From Chloroflexota bacterium (GTDB lineage Bacteria; Chloroflexota; Anaerolineae; Aggregatilineales; Phototrophicaceae), in assembly GCA_013388745.1 (NCBI GenBank), contig JACAER010000035.1, positions 62,001 through 126,000 of the forward strand: a DNA stretch of 64,000 nt, read 5' to 3'. How positions within the stretch are numbered: the first letter of the stretch is position 1; each line of letters opens with the position of its first letter. Under the pieces are notes generated by a model, which made no database searches, was not told the origin of the DNA, and was given only the letters and a program-made list of their open reading frames with translations. This document shows, one piece after another, positions 43,458-51,590 of the stretch. A program made the position numbers and the translations under genes.

Positions 43458-46298
43458 TTAGCGCAGACGCTGCAAGGTTTCGATCTCGCGCTGGCGTTCT
43501 TGCAGCAGGCGCGCGTTGTCGATGCTGATGACGGCGTGCCCGGCCAGGTTGTTCAAGAAGCTGGATTGCTGCGGCGTGAAGAAGTTGATCTCTTCGCTTT
43601 CGACGTTCAGCACGCCCATCACGCGCTCTTCTTTGCGCAGCGGCACCACCAGTGACGACCGATAGACGCGCGTTTTGCTCGGCACGATGTAATCGGGGTC
43701 AAGCTGGTTATCGACCACCAGCGCGGTCTGGCCGGTGTGCGCCACGCGCCCGCTGATGCCATTCTGCGCCATGCTGGTCTGATAGTGTTCCTGCCACTGC
43801 CCGTCTGCGCTGCGTTCGCGCACGATAAACCAGAAGCGTTCGCCTTCTGTCAGCAGCCCCAGCGTGGCGACATCGGCCTGGGTAGCGCTGATCGCGGCTT
43901 GCAGCACGAAACTGATGAGCTTGTTCAGGTCGAGCGCGCCGGTGATCTCCTGCGCGATGTCTTCCAGCAGCGAAAGCTGCTCCATGCGCCGCTTGAGGTC
44001 TTCTTCGGTAGTGGCGAACAGGCGCGCGTTGTAGATTTGCGCCGCCACCTGATTCATGGCCATCTCAATCAAGCGGATTTCGCTGTCCGAAAATTCGCGC
44101 GGTGTGCGGCTGCCCAGCAGCATCGCCCCCAGCACATTGCCATTCACGGTCAGCGGCACTAACGCCAGTGTGCTTTCGCCGTTCTCTTGCATCAAGGCGC
44201 GCAGCTCTGGCGAAGTGACACCCGCGCTGTGCTGAAAAATTTGCGGCAGCAGCGGCTGCGCCCCGGAAAATAGCGCCTGGACTTCGGGCAGGGCGTGCAG
44301 CGCCAGGTTACGCACGTTCAGCCTGCTGCCGCCTGTGTCGAACAATTGCAGCCGTTCGCGGCCTGCCACCAGCACCGCCACGCGCACATGGTCGATGCTC
44401 ACCATTTGTTCCAGCAGCGCCGCCACGCCCGCCAGCACTTTATCCAGTTCCAGGCTGGCGGTAGACATACGCGACAGGTACACCAACTGCGCCTGCTCGC
44501 TGGCATAAATTTCCAGTGCCTTGAGCAGTTCCGCGTTGTCCAGCGCGGCGGTGATCTGGTAACTGAGCGTTTTCAACAGGTCGAGTTCATGCTGCTGGAA
44601 ATAATGCACGCGCTCGTAATAAACGATCAGGCAGCCGACCAGCGCGCTGCTGGAGCGCAGTGGAATTTGCGCACTGGCCTGGAACTGCCCCAGTCGCCCC
44701 GCTTCGGCCATCCGCGCATCCTCGCGTGTATCGGGCACGACATACGCCCCGGCGGCGTAATGCTCAGGTTCATAAGGCTGTTCAGCGAAAGCCTGCACAT
44801 AAGCGGCGGGCAGATTATGCTGCTGCGCCAGCCGCATACGGGTTTTGTGCGCCATGTCCAGCACATAAATGGCGGATTTTTGCGCGCCAGAGACCGCCAT
44901 TGCGGTGGCGCAGGCCGTTTCCAGGCCTTTGGCGCTGTCCAGATTAAACATGATGTGCTGCACCGAGGTGTTCATCAGCGCCAGCGCGTTGGTCATTTTC
45001 GTGCTGCGCTCGTACAGCAGGGCATTGCGGATGGCGACGCCAACCTGCCCCGCGACCATTTCCAGCACCATCTGGGCGTGCGTATCCAACGCGTTGGGAT
45101 CGTCGTCATGCTCCAGCGCCAGCGCGCCGATAGTCCGGTCGCCCGCCAGCAGCGGCACGCCGAGATACACGCTGCGGTTTTCACCCGGCGGCGGCAGCGC
45201 GATATGCAGCTTCTGCCGTAAAACATCATTGTCCGCCCGCAGATACAGCGACCTGCCGCTGTGCACGACATAATCGGTAGGCGTGTCGGCCAGCGGGCGC
45301 GTCACACGCTCGACGCGCTGGCCGTTGACCATCGTCAGCGGAAAATCGAGCGTCTGCGTTTCTTCATCATAAAGGGCGGCCATGAAGCGGGTACTGGGCA
45401 GAAGCCGCTGCACTTCGTGGTAAATGCTGAGCAGCAAATCATCCAACACCAGCGTGGTCGTCACCTGCTGAGCCATTTGCGCCAGCAGGCTAAGCTGTTC
45501 GACACGCTGCGTAAGCTGCCAGCGCATGTCGAGCATTTGTATGTCGCGCAGCGCTTGCACCCCCAGCAGCGTCAGCACGATCACGACAAACAATGTCCCG
45601 GCAGAAGGCAGAGTCAACGCCAGCGCCGGCGCCAACACCAGCAAAAAAATCTCCAGGAAAAACACCGCGCGCGGCGCTTTCCAGACAGGCGCTAGACCGC
45701 TGTCGCCGGCCAGCCACAGCGCCAGCACCTGCGGCACACCAAAGGCCGCCAGCAGCGCCGCGGCCGTCGCCACAAGCTCGTGGGAGTCCAGCGGCAGTGT
45801 GCCGCCGAGCAGGTGGTATACGGCAGCCACCACCAGCAGCGCGCCGCTGAACCAGGCCGCTTGCAGCAGGGCCAGCCGCCACGCAAAGGTCTTTGACACC
45901 TTGCCCAGCCCAAGACGCGGTCCCCAGCCCACGCGCAGCAGCGCCGCCAGACTCACGCCGATCAGAATCAGCGCTAATGTTGGCAGTGTGCCGAGCGTAA
46001 ACCAACTGAGCAGATACAAAAAATTGAGATAACCGGTCAGCAGCAGCCGTTCGCGCAGTTTGCTGCCGAAATCTGCCAGCACGAAACTGAACAGACCGCC
46101 GAGCCACAGCGGCAGCAGCGCCGCGTCCATCACCAGCGGCTGCCCGAAAAACAGCAGCAGCAGTCCATCAGCGACTAACAACACAACCAAGCCGCGCCCT
46201 ACAGCGCCGCTGCTCAGCCTGATGTTGGTAAAGGACTTGAGCGATTCACTGATTGGCTGATTCACAAATTTTACCGGTTGGCTCTCCGACACTTGCAA
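43458..46298 (-). CDS. Membrane multi-GAF receptor (sensor part of a split histidine kinase)
   Basis: The 946-aa protein has about eight membrane helices (about 30-260), then four GAF domains at about 285-440, 450-610, 620-770 and 780-935, linked by coiled signalling helices. It ends in the helix RQREIETLQRLR and a TAA, where the sister kinase at 38264 continues. The next frame continues in phase 12 bases later. No kinase core is present, so alone it cannot signal by phosphorylation. The start is uncertain: no ATG occurs in the first about 55 codons; TTG 46298 is the frame limit and GTG codons at positions 3 and 12 are options. Confidence 0.82.
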   Translation of the reverse strand: MQVSESQPVKFVNQPISESLKSFTNIRLSSGAVGRGLVVLLVADGLLLLFFGQPLVMDAALLPLWLGGLFSFVLADFGSKLRERLLLTGYLNFLYLLSWFTLGTLPTLALILIGVSLAALLRVGWGPRLGLGKVSKTFAWRLALLQAAWFSGALLVVAAVYHLLGGTLPLDSHELVATAAALLAAFGVPQVLALWLAGDSGLAPVWKAPRAVFFLEIFLLVLAPALALTLPSAGTLFVVIVLTLLGVQALRDIQMLDMRWQLTQRVEQLSLLAQMAQQVTTTLVLDDLLLSIYHEVQRLLPSTRFMAALYDEETQTLDFPLTMVNGQRVERVTRPLADTPTDYVVHSGRSLYLRADNDVLRQKLHIALPPPGENRSVYLGVPLLAGDRTIGALALEHDDDPNALDTHAQMVLEMVAGQVGVAIRNALLYERSTKMTNALALMNTSVQHIMFNLDSAKGLETACATAMAVSGAQKSAIYVLDMAHKTRMRLAQQHNLPAAYVQAFAEQPYEPEHYAAGAYVVPDTREDARMAEAGRLGQFQASAQIPLRSSSALVGCLIVYYERVHYFQQHELDLLKTLSYQITAALDNAELLKALEIYASEQAQLVYLSRMSTASLELDKVLAGVAALLEQMVSIDHVRVAVLVAGRERLQLFDTGGSRLNVRNLALHALPEVQALFSGAQPLLPQIFQHSAGVTSPELRALMQENGESTLALVPLTVNGNVLGAMLLGSRTPREFSDSEIRLIEMAMNQVAAQIYNARLFATTEEDLKRRMEQLSLLEDIAQEITGALDLNKLISFVLQAAISATQADVATLGLLTEGERFWFIVRERSADGQWQEHYQTSMAQNGISGRVAHTGQTALVVDNQLDPDYIVPSKTRVYRSSLVVPLRKEERVMGVLNVESEEINFFTPQQSSFLNNLAGHAVISIDNARLLQERQREIETLQRLR

Positions 46299-46587
46299 CG
46301 CGGCGGGATTGGCTGTGGTACCTGCGTGAAACGGTGGAATAGCATCCCTGCGTTAGAACGATAAAAGTATAATCAAACAGACACGGTATGACAACACACC
46401 TTATCTTGAGTTTAACATGAATTATTGGGCAAGGGAAATTGACCCCGCGATCTTTATTTTAGCTCAAGCAAGGTGTTAAACGGTCACAAAACGCGCCCGT
46501 CGCCAGCAAATCAGCGTTTATGCTTGTACGCGCGTTTCGATGCTATATTAAAAACAATAACGTTCGCATTGAGAAACGAGCTGCCCT

Positions 46588-47205
46588 ATGACCAGAGAAC
46601 AACGCTACGCCGAAGCCTTCAAATCGCGTCTCACCGAAAAAATCCAAACGCTGCTGGACGATTTCGCCACTGGCAAAATTAACCGCGACCAGTTTCATGC
46701 CCTGTACGAACGCTACAGCGCGCGTCTGCTGATCGCCGATCATGCCCTGCTCAGTGGCAACCCCGACGCTGTGGCGATTGCCGAAAGCGGGCCTTCGACC
46801 CTGCAAATTCTGGAGCAAACGGGTGGCAAAGCGCTCGGCCTGCTGATTTATGACAGCGCCAGCGCCGCCATTATCGAAACGCTTGGCCAGTTCACTGTGA
46901 CAGCCGACAAAGTGCAGCCGCTGTTGGCCGACTTTATGGGCACGCCGCACGCCGAAAACTGTGTCGCGCAGGTCGATGAGCAGCAGTGGCTGCTGCTGGT
47001 CGCCGGGCGATTCACGACTGTTGTCACGCTCTTCAAAAACGAGCCGTCGCGCCTGCAAACGCGCGAAATCGAACGTCTGCACCGCGATTTTGAGGAAGCC
47101 AACCACAACGCGCTGGCACAGCCTATGGTAGATGCGAGTAAGCTGGGGTATCCTTTTCTGGCATTTGTCCAGAAAAAATTGGGGAAAGCCAATCATGCCC
47201 GCTGA
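46588..47205 (+). CDS. Conserved hypothetical protein, tandem paralog A
   Basis: The 205-aa soluble protein begins with a helical hairpin (LTEKIQTLLDDFATGKINRD, then QFHALYERYSARLLIADHAL). An alpha/beta domain follows with GGKALGLLIYDSASAAIIETLG. The C-terminal part has GRFTTVVTLFKNEPSRLQ, REIERLHRDFEEAN and YPFLAFVQKKL. The neighbour at 47195 is a clear paralog with the same order of motifs. I do not recognise the family. The gene overlaps the paralog by 11 bases. A possible TATATT lies at 46544-46549 and a TATAAT at 46368-46373 in the 289-base gap before it. Confidence 0.75.
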   Translation: MTREQRYAEAFKSRLTEKIQTLLDDFATGKINRDQFHALYERYSARLLIADHALLSGNPDAVAIAESGPSTLQILEQTGGKALGLLIYDSASAAIIETLGQFTVTADKVQPLLADFMGTPHAENCVAQVDEQQWLLLVAGRFTTVVTLFKNEPSRLQTREIERLHRDFEEANHNALAQPMVDASKLGYPFLAFVQKKLGKANHAR

Positions 47206-47800
47206 CGTGCGCAAAACCCAGAACTTTATCGCCCAGATCAAAAGCAAGATCGACGGCCTGCTCGCCGAATTCGCCAATGGCAAGCTCAACCGTGACCAGT
47301 TCCACGCTGTCTACGAGCATTACAGCAACCAACTGCGCATCGCTGAACAGGCACTCAGCAGCAATGAGGAAATGCTGGAACCCGGCGCGCCGATGACCAT
47401 CGCTATCATGGAAGCGCATATGGGCAAAGCGCTGGCCGTCGTCATCTATAACAATCGCAGCGGCACCCTGGTCGATACGCTGGGCGAGTTCGACGTGCCC
47501 TCCAAGCGGGTCGCGTCGATTCTGAACGATTTCACCATGCATATCGAGCATGGGCAGATGCCGCAGCCGCGCGTCGAAAAGTTCACGTCTACACGCTGGC
47601 TGTTGTTCATCGGCGGCCAGTACACGACTATTGTCACGTTGTTCAAAAACGAGCCGTCGCCCAACCAGGCGCGCGAAATGGAACGCCTGCATCGCGACTT
47701 TGAGGCGGCCAACCAACCGCTGCTGCGCCAGTCCCAGTTCGACGCCAGCCGCTTGGCCTATCCGTTTTTGGTGTTTATCCAGCGCAAACTCAAACAATAA
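47195..47800 (+). CDS. Conserved hypothetical protein, tandem paralog B
   Basis: The 201-aa protein repeats the layout of the preceding gene: IKSKIDGLLAEFANGKLNRD, QFHAVYEHYSNQLRIAEQAL, GKALAVVIYNNRSGTLVDTLG, GQYTTIVTLFKNEPSPNQ, REMERLHRDFEAANQ and YPFLVFIQRKL. ATG 47195 follows GGGGAAAG and lies 11 bases inside the end of paralog A, so the two are translated together and may form a heterodimer. The VTLFKNEPS strand and the LHRDFE helix are the most conserved parts. No family is recognised. Confidence 0.75.
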   Translation: MPADVRKTQNFIAQIKSKIDGLLAEFANGKLNRDQFHAVYEHYSNQLRIAEQALSSNEEMLEPGAPMTIAIMEAHMGKALAVVIYNNRSGTLVDTLGEFDVPSKRVASILNDFTMHIEHGQMPQPRVEKFTSTRWLLFIGGQYTTIVTLFKNEPSPNQAREMERLHRDFEAANQPLLRQSQFDASRLAYPFLVFIQRKLKQ

Positions 47801-47820
47801 GGGCAGCCCGATGACTGCCC
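47801..47820. terminator. Possible terminator between convergent genes
   Basis: GGGCAG (47801-47806) and CTGCCC (47815-47820) flank an 8-base loop, but the following TGCCGCTTTG has only a short T-run. Confidence 0.4.
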
Positions 47821-47853
47821 TGCCGCTTTGTCCCGGATTGACCGGTGACTGCC

Positions 47854-48312
47854 TCAGTTCACATTGATGATCACCGCGTTATCGGTAACGCTGATACCTG
47901 TGACGCGCCCTGTGCCTAACTGCCCGCGCACATAATTACGCCACGACGAGGTAATGGCCGCGTTGATCTGCGCCAGTTGTTCGCTGGTCGCCGCCTGCCC
48001 ATTGGCCGTCGCCGAAGCCACTGTCCAGGTAACGCGCCCGTTGCTCAGGCTCGGCACAAGCGTGACCGAAACGTTCCACGCGCTGCCGCTGCGCGGCGTG
48101 ATCGTCGCCGTAATCACGGCCTGCCCCGGCTGCAAATCGACGTACAGGTTGCTCACACTGCGGCGCGGGCTGTTGGTCACGCGGTAGGTCTGGTTAATCG
48201 AGGACTCAGTGATTGTCACGGTGCGCGCCAACTGGGCGAACGTCGGCAGCGCGAAGGCCGCCAGCAGCCCCACCACCAGCAGGACAAAAAAGACTTTGCG
48301 TGCGGATTTCAT
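47854..48312 (-). CDS. Secreted protein of unknown function
   Basis: The 152-aa product has a classic signal peptide (SARK, then VFFVLLVVGLLAAFALP, cleavage near AFA/Q at about 26). The mature domain has VTITESSINQTYRVTN, VSNLYVDLQPGQAVITATI and a final SVTDNAVIINVN. This recalls lipid-binding DUF2993/LmeA-like domains, but that is a weak likeness. No catalytic motif is visible. It has its own 130-base upstream gap with no recognisable promoter. Confidence 0.7.
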   Translation of the reverse strand: MKSARKVFFVLLVVGLLAAFALPTFAQLARTVTITESSINQTYRVTNSPRRSVSNLYVDLQPGQAVITATITPRSGSAWNVSVTLVPSLSNGRVTWTVASATANGQAATSEQLAQINAAITSSWRNYVRGQLGTGRVTGISVTDNAVIINVN

Positions 48313-48442
48313 GGGTTTTCCCTCGTAGCTGTTGAACTATACTTTTAGTCTACGCGGGATGTGTTGTCGAAGTATTGAGAATTGTAAACCATCTGTCACG
48401 TGTTTGTAAAATCGCGTTAACGCTGTGTTAAGGCTTGCGCGC

Positions 48443-49300
48443 TTAACTATGCGTTTCTTCTACGGGAATGATTTTGGGGATTTTGCCATCGAGCATGAGC
48501 CGGCCTACAGGGTGCTGCGGCTCATGCGGGAAGATCAGCAGCGCATCCGTTTCCAGCGCCCATGCTTGCCATTTGCGCTTGTTTTCGAGCGTCACCAACG
48601 GCTCGACATCGTAGGCTGTCATCCAGCCCAGCCGCTCGAAATGCACGGCATAGCTCGCCAGATCGCAGGTAAACAGCGCGTGTTTCCCGCCGCTTTCGAA
48701 GCGCACGCTCATGTGTCCCGGTGTGTGCCCGGAGGTGACCACGCCCCAGACGCCGGTCGCCAGTTCGCTGTCGCCATTGAGCAGGCGCATCTGCCCGCTT
48801 TCTACCAGGGGATGAAAATTATCGGCTATGTATGTCGCGCGCGTGCGTTCGTTGGGGCGCATGGCGTCCGCATACTCGCGCTGCTGCACGACGTATTCGG
48901 CGTTGGGGAACGTGGGCCGCAGCTTTCCCTCGGCGTCGTAAGTCATATTGCCCGCGCAGTGGTCGGCGTGCAAATGTGTGTCGATCACCAGATGAATATC
49001 TGCCGGAGACAGCCCCAAACGCGCCAGCCCGCCGACCAGCCCGCCGCCGCTCTGGTCGAGATGCCAGATTTTTCTGCCGCGCTCGTTCAAACGCTGACCG
49101 AGACCGGTATCGACGACGATATTTTTGCCGCCGACCTGCACCAGCAGATTCGTCAGCTTCATCGGCACGAGATTTTCGTCGTCGGGGGGCAAAATATGCT
49201 TCCACAGGGCGCGCGGCACCAGCCCGAAGGCGCCGCCGCCATCGACCAGAATATCGCCGTCGTTAATCAGATGAATACTGATGTCGCCAATGCGCAGCAT
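48443..49300 (-). CDS. Metallo-beta-lactamase fold hydrolase
   Basis: The 285-aa protein has the MBL metal site THLHADH (H109, H111, D113, H114), then SGHTPGHMSVRFESGG with the next His ligand, FTCDLA with the bridging Asp, and a late FPHEPQ His. This order matches the lactonase/glyoxalase-II-like hydrolases (for example AttM/AHL-lactonase relatives), but the specific substrate is not known. No signal peptide is present. It follows the adenosine deaminase gene by 48 bases on the same strand and may be co-transcribed. Confidence 0.88.
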   Translation of the reverse strand: MLRIGDISIHLINDGDILVDGGGAFGLVPRALWKHILPPDDENLVPMKLTNLLVQVGGKNIVVDTGLGQRLNERGRKIWHLDQSGGGLVGGLARLGLSPADIHLVIDTHLHADHCAGNMTYDAEGKLRPTFPNAEYVVQQREYADAMRPNERTRATYIADNFHPLVESGQMRLLNGDSELATGVWGVVTSGHTPGHMSVRFESGGKHALFTCDLASYAVHFERLGWMTAYDVEPLVTLENKRKWQAWALETDALLIFPHEPQHPVGRLMLDGKIPKIIPVEETHS

Positions 49301-49348
49301 ACGCTCGTCCAGATAGAGGGTTTGGGATCAAGAGGCCGGATGTTCGGC

Positions 49349-50398
49349 TCACTGCGGCTTGCTGCCGTTTTCGTACCAGCGCTGGAATTTTTCGACCAGC
49401 GCCGCGCGCGCCGCCGGCGGCAAAAACGCCGCGCTGGCCGCGGTCAGCATTTGCTGTTTGACATCGTCCAGCGTCATCTGCATCGACTCCAGCGTAACCA
49501 TGATTTCGTCGCTGAGCGTGATATTGCTCACCAGCGGATCATCGGTGTTGAGCGTGGTGCGAATCTGCTGGCGATAAAGCTCTGGCAGCGGGTGTGCCTT
49601 CAGCGAGGACACGACGCCGCTGTGCCAATTGCTCGTCGGGCACACTTCCAGCGTGATCTGGCGTTTGACGAGCGCTTCCATCAGACGCGGGTCTTCCAGC
49701 GAGCGCACGCCATGCCCGATGCGGTCGGCGCGCAGGCTGAGCAGCGCGTCGTACATGCTTTCGCTGCCGAGCCATTCGCCCGCATGGACGGTCACGCCCA
49801 ACCCGGCTTCTTTGGCGCGGTGGAAAATATAACGGAAAGGCGCTGCCGGGTATTCCGGCGATTCGCGCCCGGCCAGATCGAGCGCGACCACGCCGTCGCT
49901 GCGATGATCGAGCGCGGCTTGCAGGATTTTTTCGCCGATGGTCGTGCCCTCGTGGCGGTTCATCGAGACGATCAAGCCGACATCAATATCATTTTCTTTG
50001 GCGGCGTAATGCGCTGTTTCGCACACCCAGCCGACGACTTCGCTGTGGCCGCAGCCGATAATGTTGGTTAGCGCCTGCGGGGTGAAGCGCAGTTCCAGAT
50101 AGCGAATGTTGTCTCTGGCGGCGTCTTCCACCGCTTCATGCACCACGCGGCGGATCACCTGCGGCGAACGATAAAACTGGCGCAGCGTGATGAACTTGGC
50201 CATAAACGTCGGCATATCGTGCGGCTGTTCCGGCGTCATCTGCACGAACGGACGAAGCTGCTCGACATTATAATCCGGCATCTGAATGCCGTACTGCTGC
50301 GCAATATCGATCAACGTCTCCAGCCGCACCGAGCCTTCGAGGTGGCGGTGTAAATCGATTTTTGGCAGCGCTGTGACCGTCTGACGCAGTTCATTCAT
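49349..50398 (-). CDS. add: Adenosine deaminase
   Basis: The 349-aa protein hydrolyses adenosine (and deoxyadenosine) to inosine. It shows the zinc motif KIDLHRHLEGS (H17, H19), VHAGEW, RIGHGVRSLEDP, CPTSNWHSG and LNTDDPLVSN. ATG 50398 was chosen because family members start just before the LHRHLEG motif. The frame is open to 50605, and a TATAAA close to 50440 would leave no leader for earlier starts. Purine salvage is the role. Confidence 0.9.
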   Translation of the reverse strand: MNELRQTVTALPKIDLHRHLEGSVRLETLIDIAQQYGIQMPDYNVEQLRPFVQMTPEQPHDMPTFMAKFITLRQFYRSPQVIRRVVHEAVEDAARDNIRYLELRFTPQALTNIIGCGHSEVVGWVCETAHYAAKENDIDVGLIVSMNRHEGTTIGEKILQAALDHRSDGVVALDLAGRESPEYPAAPFRYIFHRAKEAGLGVTVHAGEWLGSESMYDALLSLRADRIGHGVRSLEDPRLMEALVKRQITLEVCPTSNWHSGVVSSLKAHPLPELYRQQIRTTLNTDDPLVSNITLSDEIMVTLESMQMTLDDVKQQMLTAASAAFLPPAARAALVEKFQRWYENGSKPQ

Positions 50399-50451
50399 CA
50401 GTGCAACATTCCCAAAATTGCGATCCATATCATTTATACCATGATATGGAT

Positions 50452-50781
50452 TTATGCGCGTTCGGCCAGCAGCCAGCTCCAATAGCGCCAGGTTGTCACC
50501 AGACCGAGTGTGAGACCCGCCGCCGGCGCACCGTTGTAAAGCAGCACCCATACCAGATTGTCCTCGGCTGTCAGATTGATAGTAACGCCCGTGAGAATAT
50601 TCCACAGCCGCGCCAGCACGCCCACCAGCACCAGCAGCGCGGCCAGGTAAAACAGACGGTAGTAGGCCGGCGCCTGGGTCGCGCGCCCCAGCCGGCGGCT
50701 GAGATGCGCCAGCAGCAGCAGCAGCAAAACCAGCGAAACCGGCCCGATCAATCCTAAAACGCGCGTGATTTCAATCGTCAT
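50452..50781 (-). CDS. Small membrane protein
   Basis: The 109-aa protein has three membrane helices (about 8-27, 40-59 and 73-93). Nothing identifies a family. It starts 9 bases after the stop of another small membrane protein gene at 50791, and the two are likely co-transcribed; they do not resemble each other beyond hydrophobicity. Function is unknown. Confidence 0.6.
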   Translation of the reverse strand: MTIEITRVLGLIGPVSLVLLLLLLAHLSRRLGRATQAPAYYRLFYLAALLVLVGVLARLWNILTGVTINLTAEDNLVWVLLYNGAPAAGLTLGLVTTWRYWSWLLAERA

Positions 50782-50790
50782 CGCTCGGCT

Positions 50791-51117
50791 TCATTTACTG
50801 GCGGGACTATCGGCGCTGTCCAGGTGGGCGCGCCGGCTCAGCATCCGCCGCCACAACAGCGCGCTGAGCGCGATCAGCATACTGCCGCCCAGCGCCGAAA
50901 ACAGATCGCCCCATATATCGCCGGCCATCATGCCGACACTGGTATAGCGCACCGTCGCCATGCCCATCAGCACCAGCGGCAGCAGATACAACCTATGCCA
51001 GACGCGCACGCCAGAAAAGCGCCGGAAAAAGCGCCCGATGAGCAGCACGAACAACAGCAGCCCGGCCGCCAGGAACCAACTGTAGAGCATCAGGAATTGG
51101 TTGAGCGAAACCGTCAT
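50791..51117 (-). CDS. Small membrane protein
   Basis: The 108-aa protein has three membrane helices (about 10-30, 42-61 and 66-85) and a basic C-terminal tail (RRMLSRRAH). ATG 51117 follows CAGGAG; the frame extends to 51138. It is followed 9 bases later by another small membrane protein. No known family is recognised. Confidence 0.6.
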   Translation of the reverse strand: MTVSLNQFLMLYSWFLAAGLLLFVLLIGRFFRRFSGVRVWHRLYLLPLVLMGMATVRYTSVGMMAGDIWGDLFSALGGSMLIALSALLWRRMLSRRAHLDSADSPASK

Positions 51118-51203
51118 CGCCGCGTCTCCTGAGTACATCGTCCTCTGCTGACTGAATGAAGCAAAGGCACAAGCCCGCGTTCCGTTCTGCCGTCGTTCAC
51201 GCG

Positions 51204-51578
51204 CTAAAAATCGTGGCGCGGCGAAAGACGCTTGCCGTTAATCACCTCATTGATGGCCTGCACGCGGAATTCGCGATCATCGCAGGCCGCCACGAAGCGC
51301 CCGATGAGTTCGCGCGTGGCTTCGTCAGGCGTCAGGCGGTAGACCAGCACGGTGCCGATTTCTTCGGCTTCCACCACCTGCGTTTCTGCCAGATGATGCA
51401 GTTCGCGCGCGGTGGTGTGCGCATCGCGCATGATGTAGCGGGCGATATGCTCGCTGGTGTCACGCGCGTAGGGATTGTCATGGAAGAAACGCACGATGTC
51501 CCATTTGATGAACGAGTTGACTTTGTCGCGCAGAAAGGCCAACAGCGCGCCGTCGATCATCTGCTTCTGTTCTCCCAT
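51204..51578 (-). CDS. Winged-helix protein
   Basis: The 124-aa protein has a likely winged helix: FIKWDIVRFFHDNPYARDT, then SEHIARYIMRDAHTTARELHHLAETQVVEAEEIG and VLVYRLTPD as the wing. This would bind DNA or act as a protein-interaction module. It lies 12 bases behind secA on the same strand, so it is probably co-transcribed with it. A role in regulation is possible, but its target is unknown. Confidence 0.65.
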   Translation of the reverse strand: MGEQKQMIDGALLAFLRDKVNSFIKWDIVRFFHDNPYARDTSEHIARYIMRDAHTTARELHHLAETQVVEAEEIGTVLVYRLTPDEATRELIGRFVAACDDREFRVQAINEVINGKRLSPRHDF

Positions 51579-51590
51579 ACTTACTGCCCC

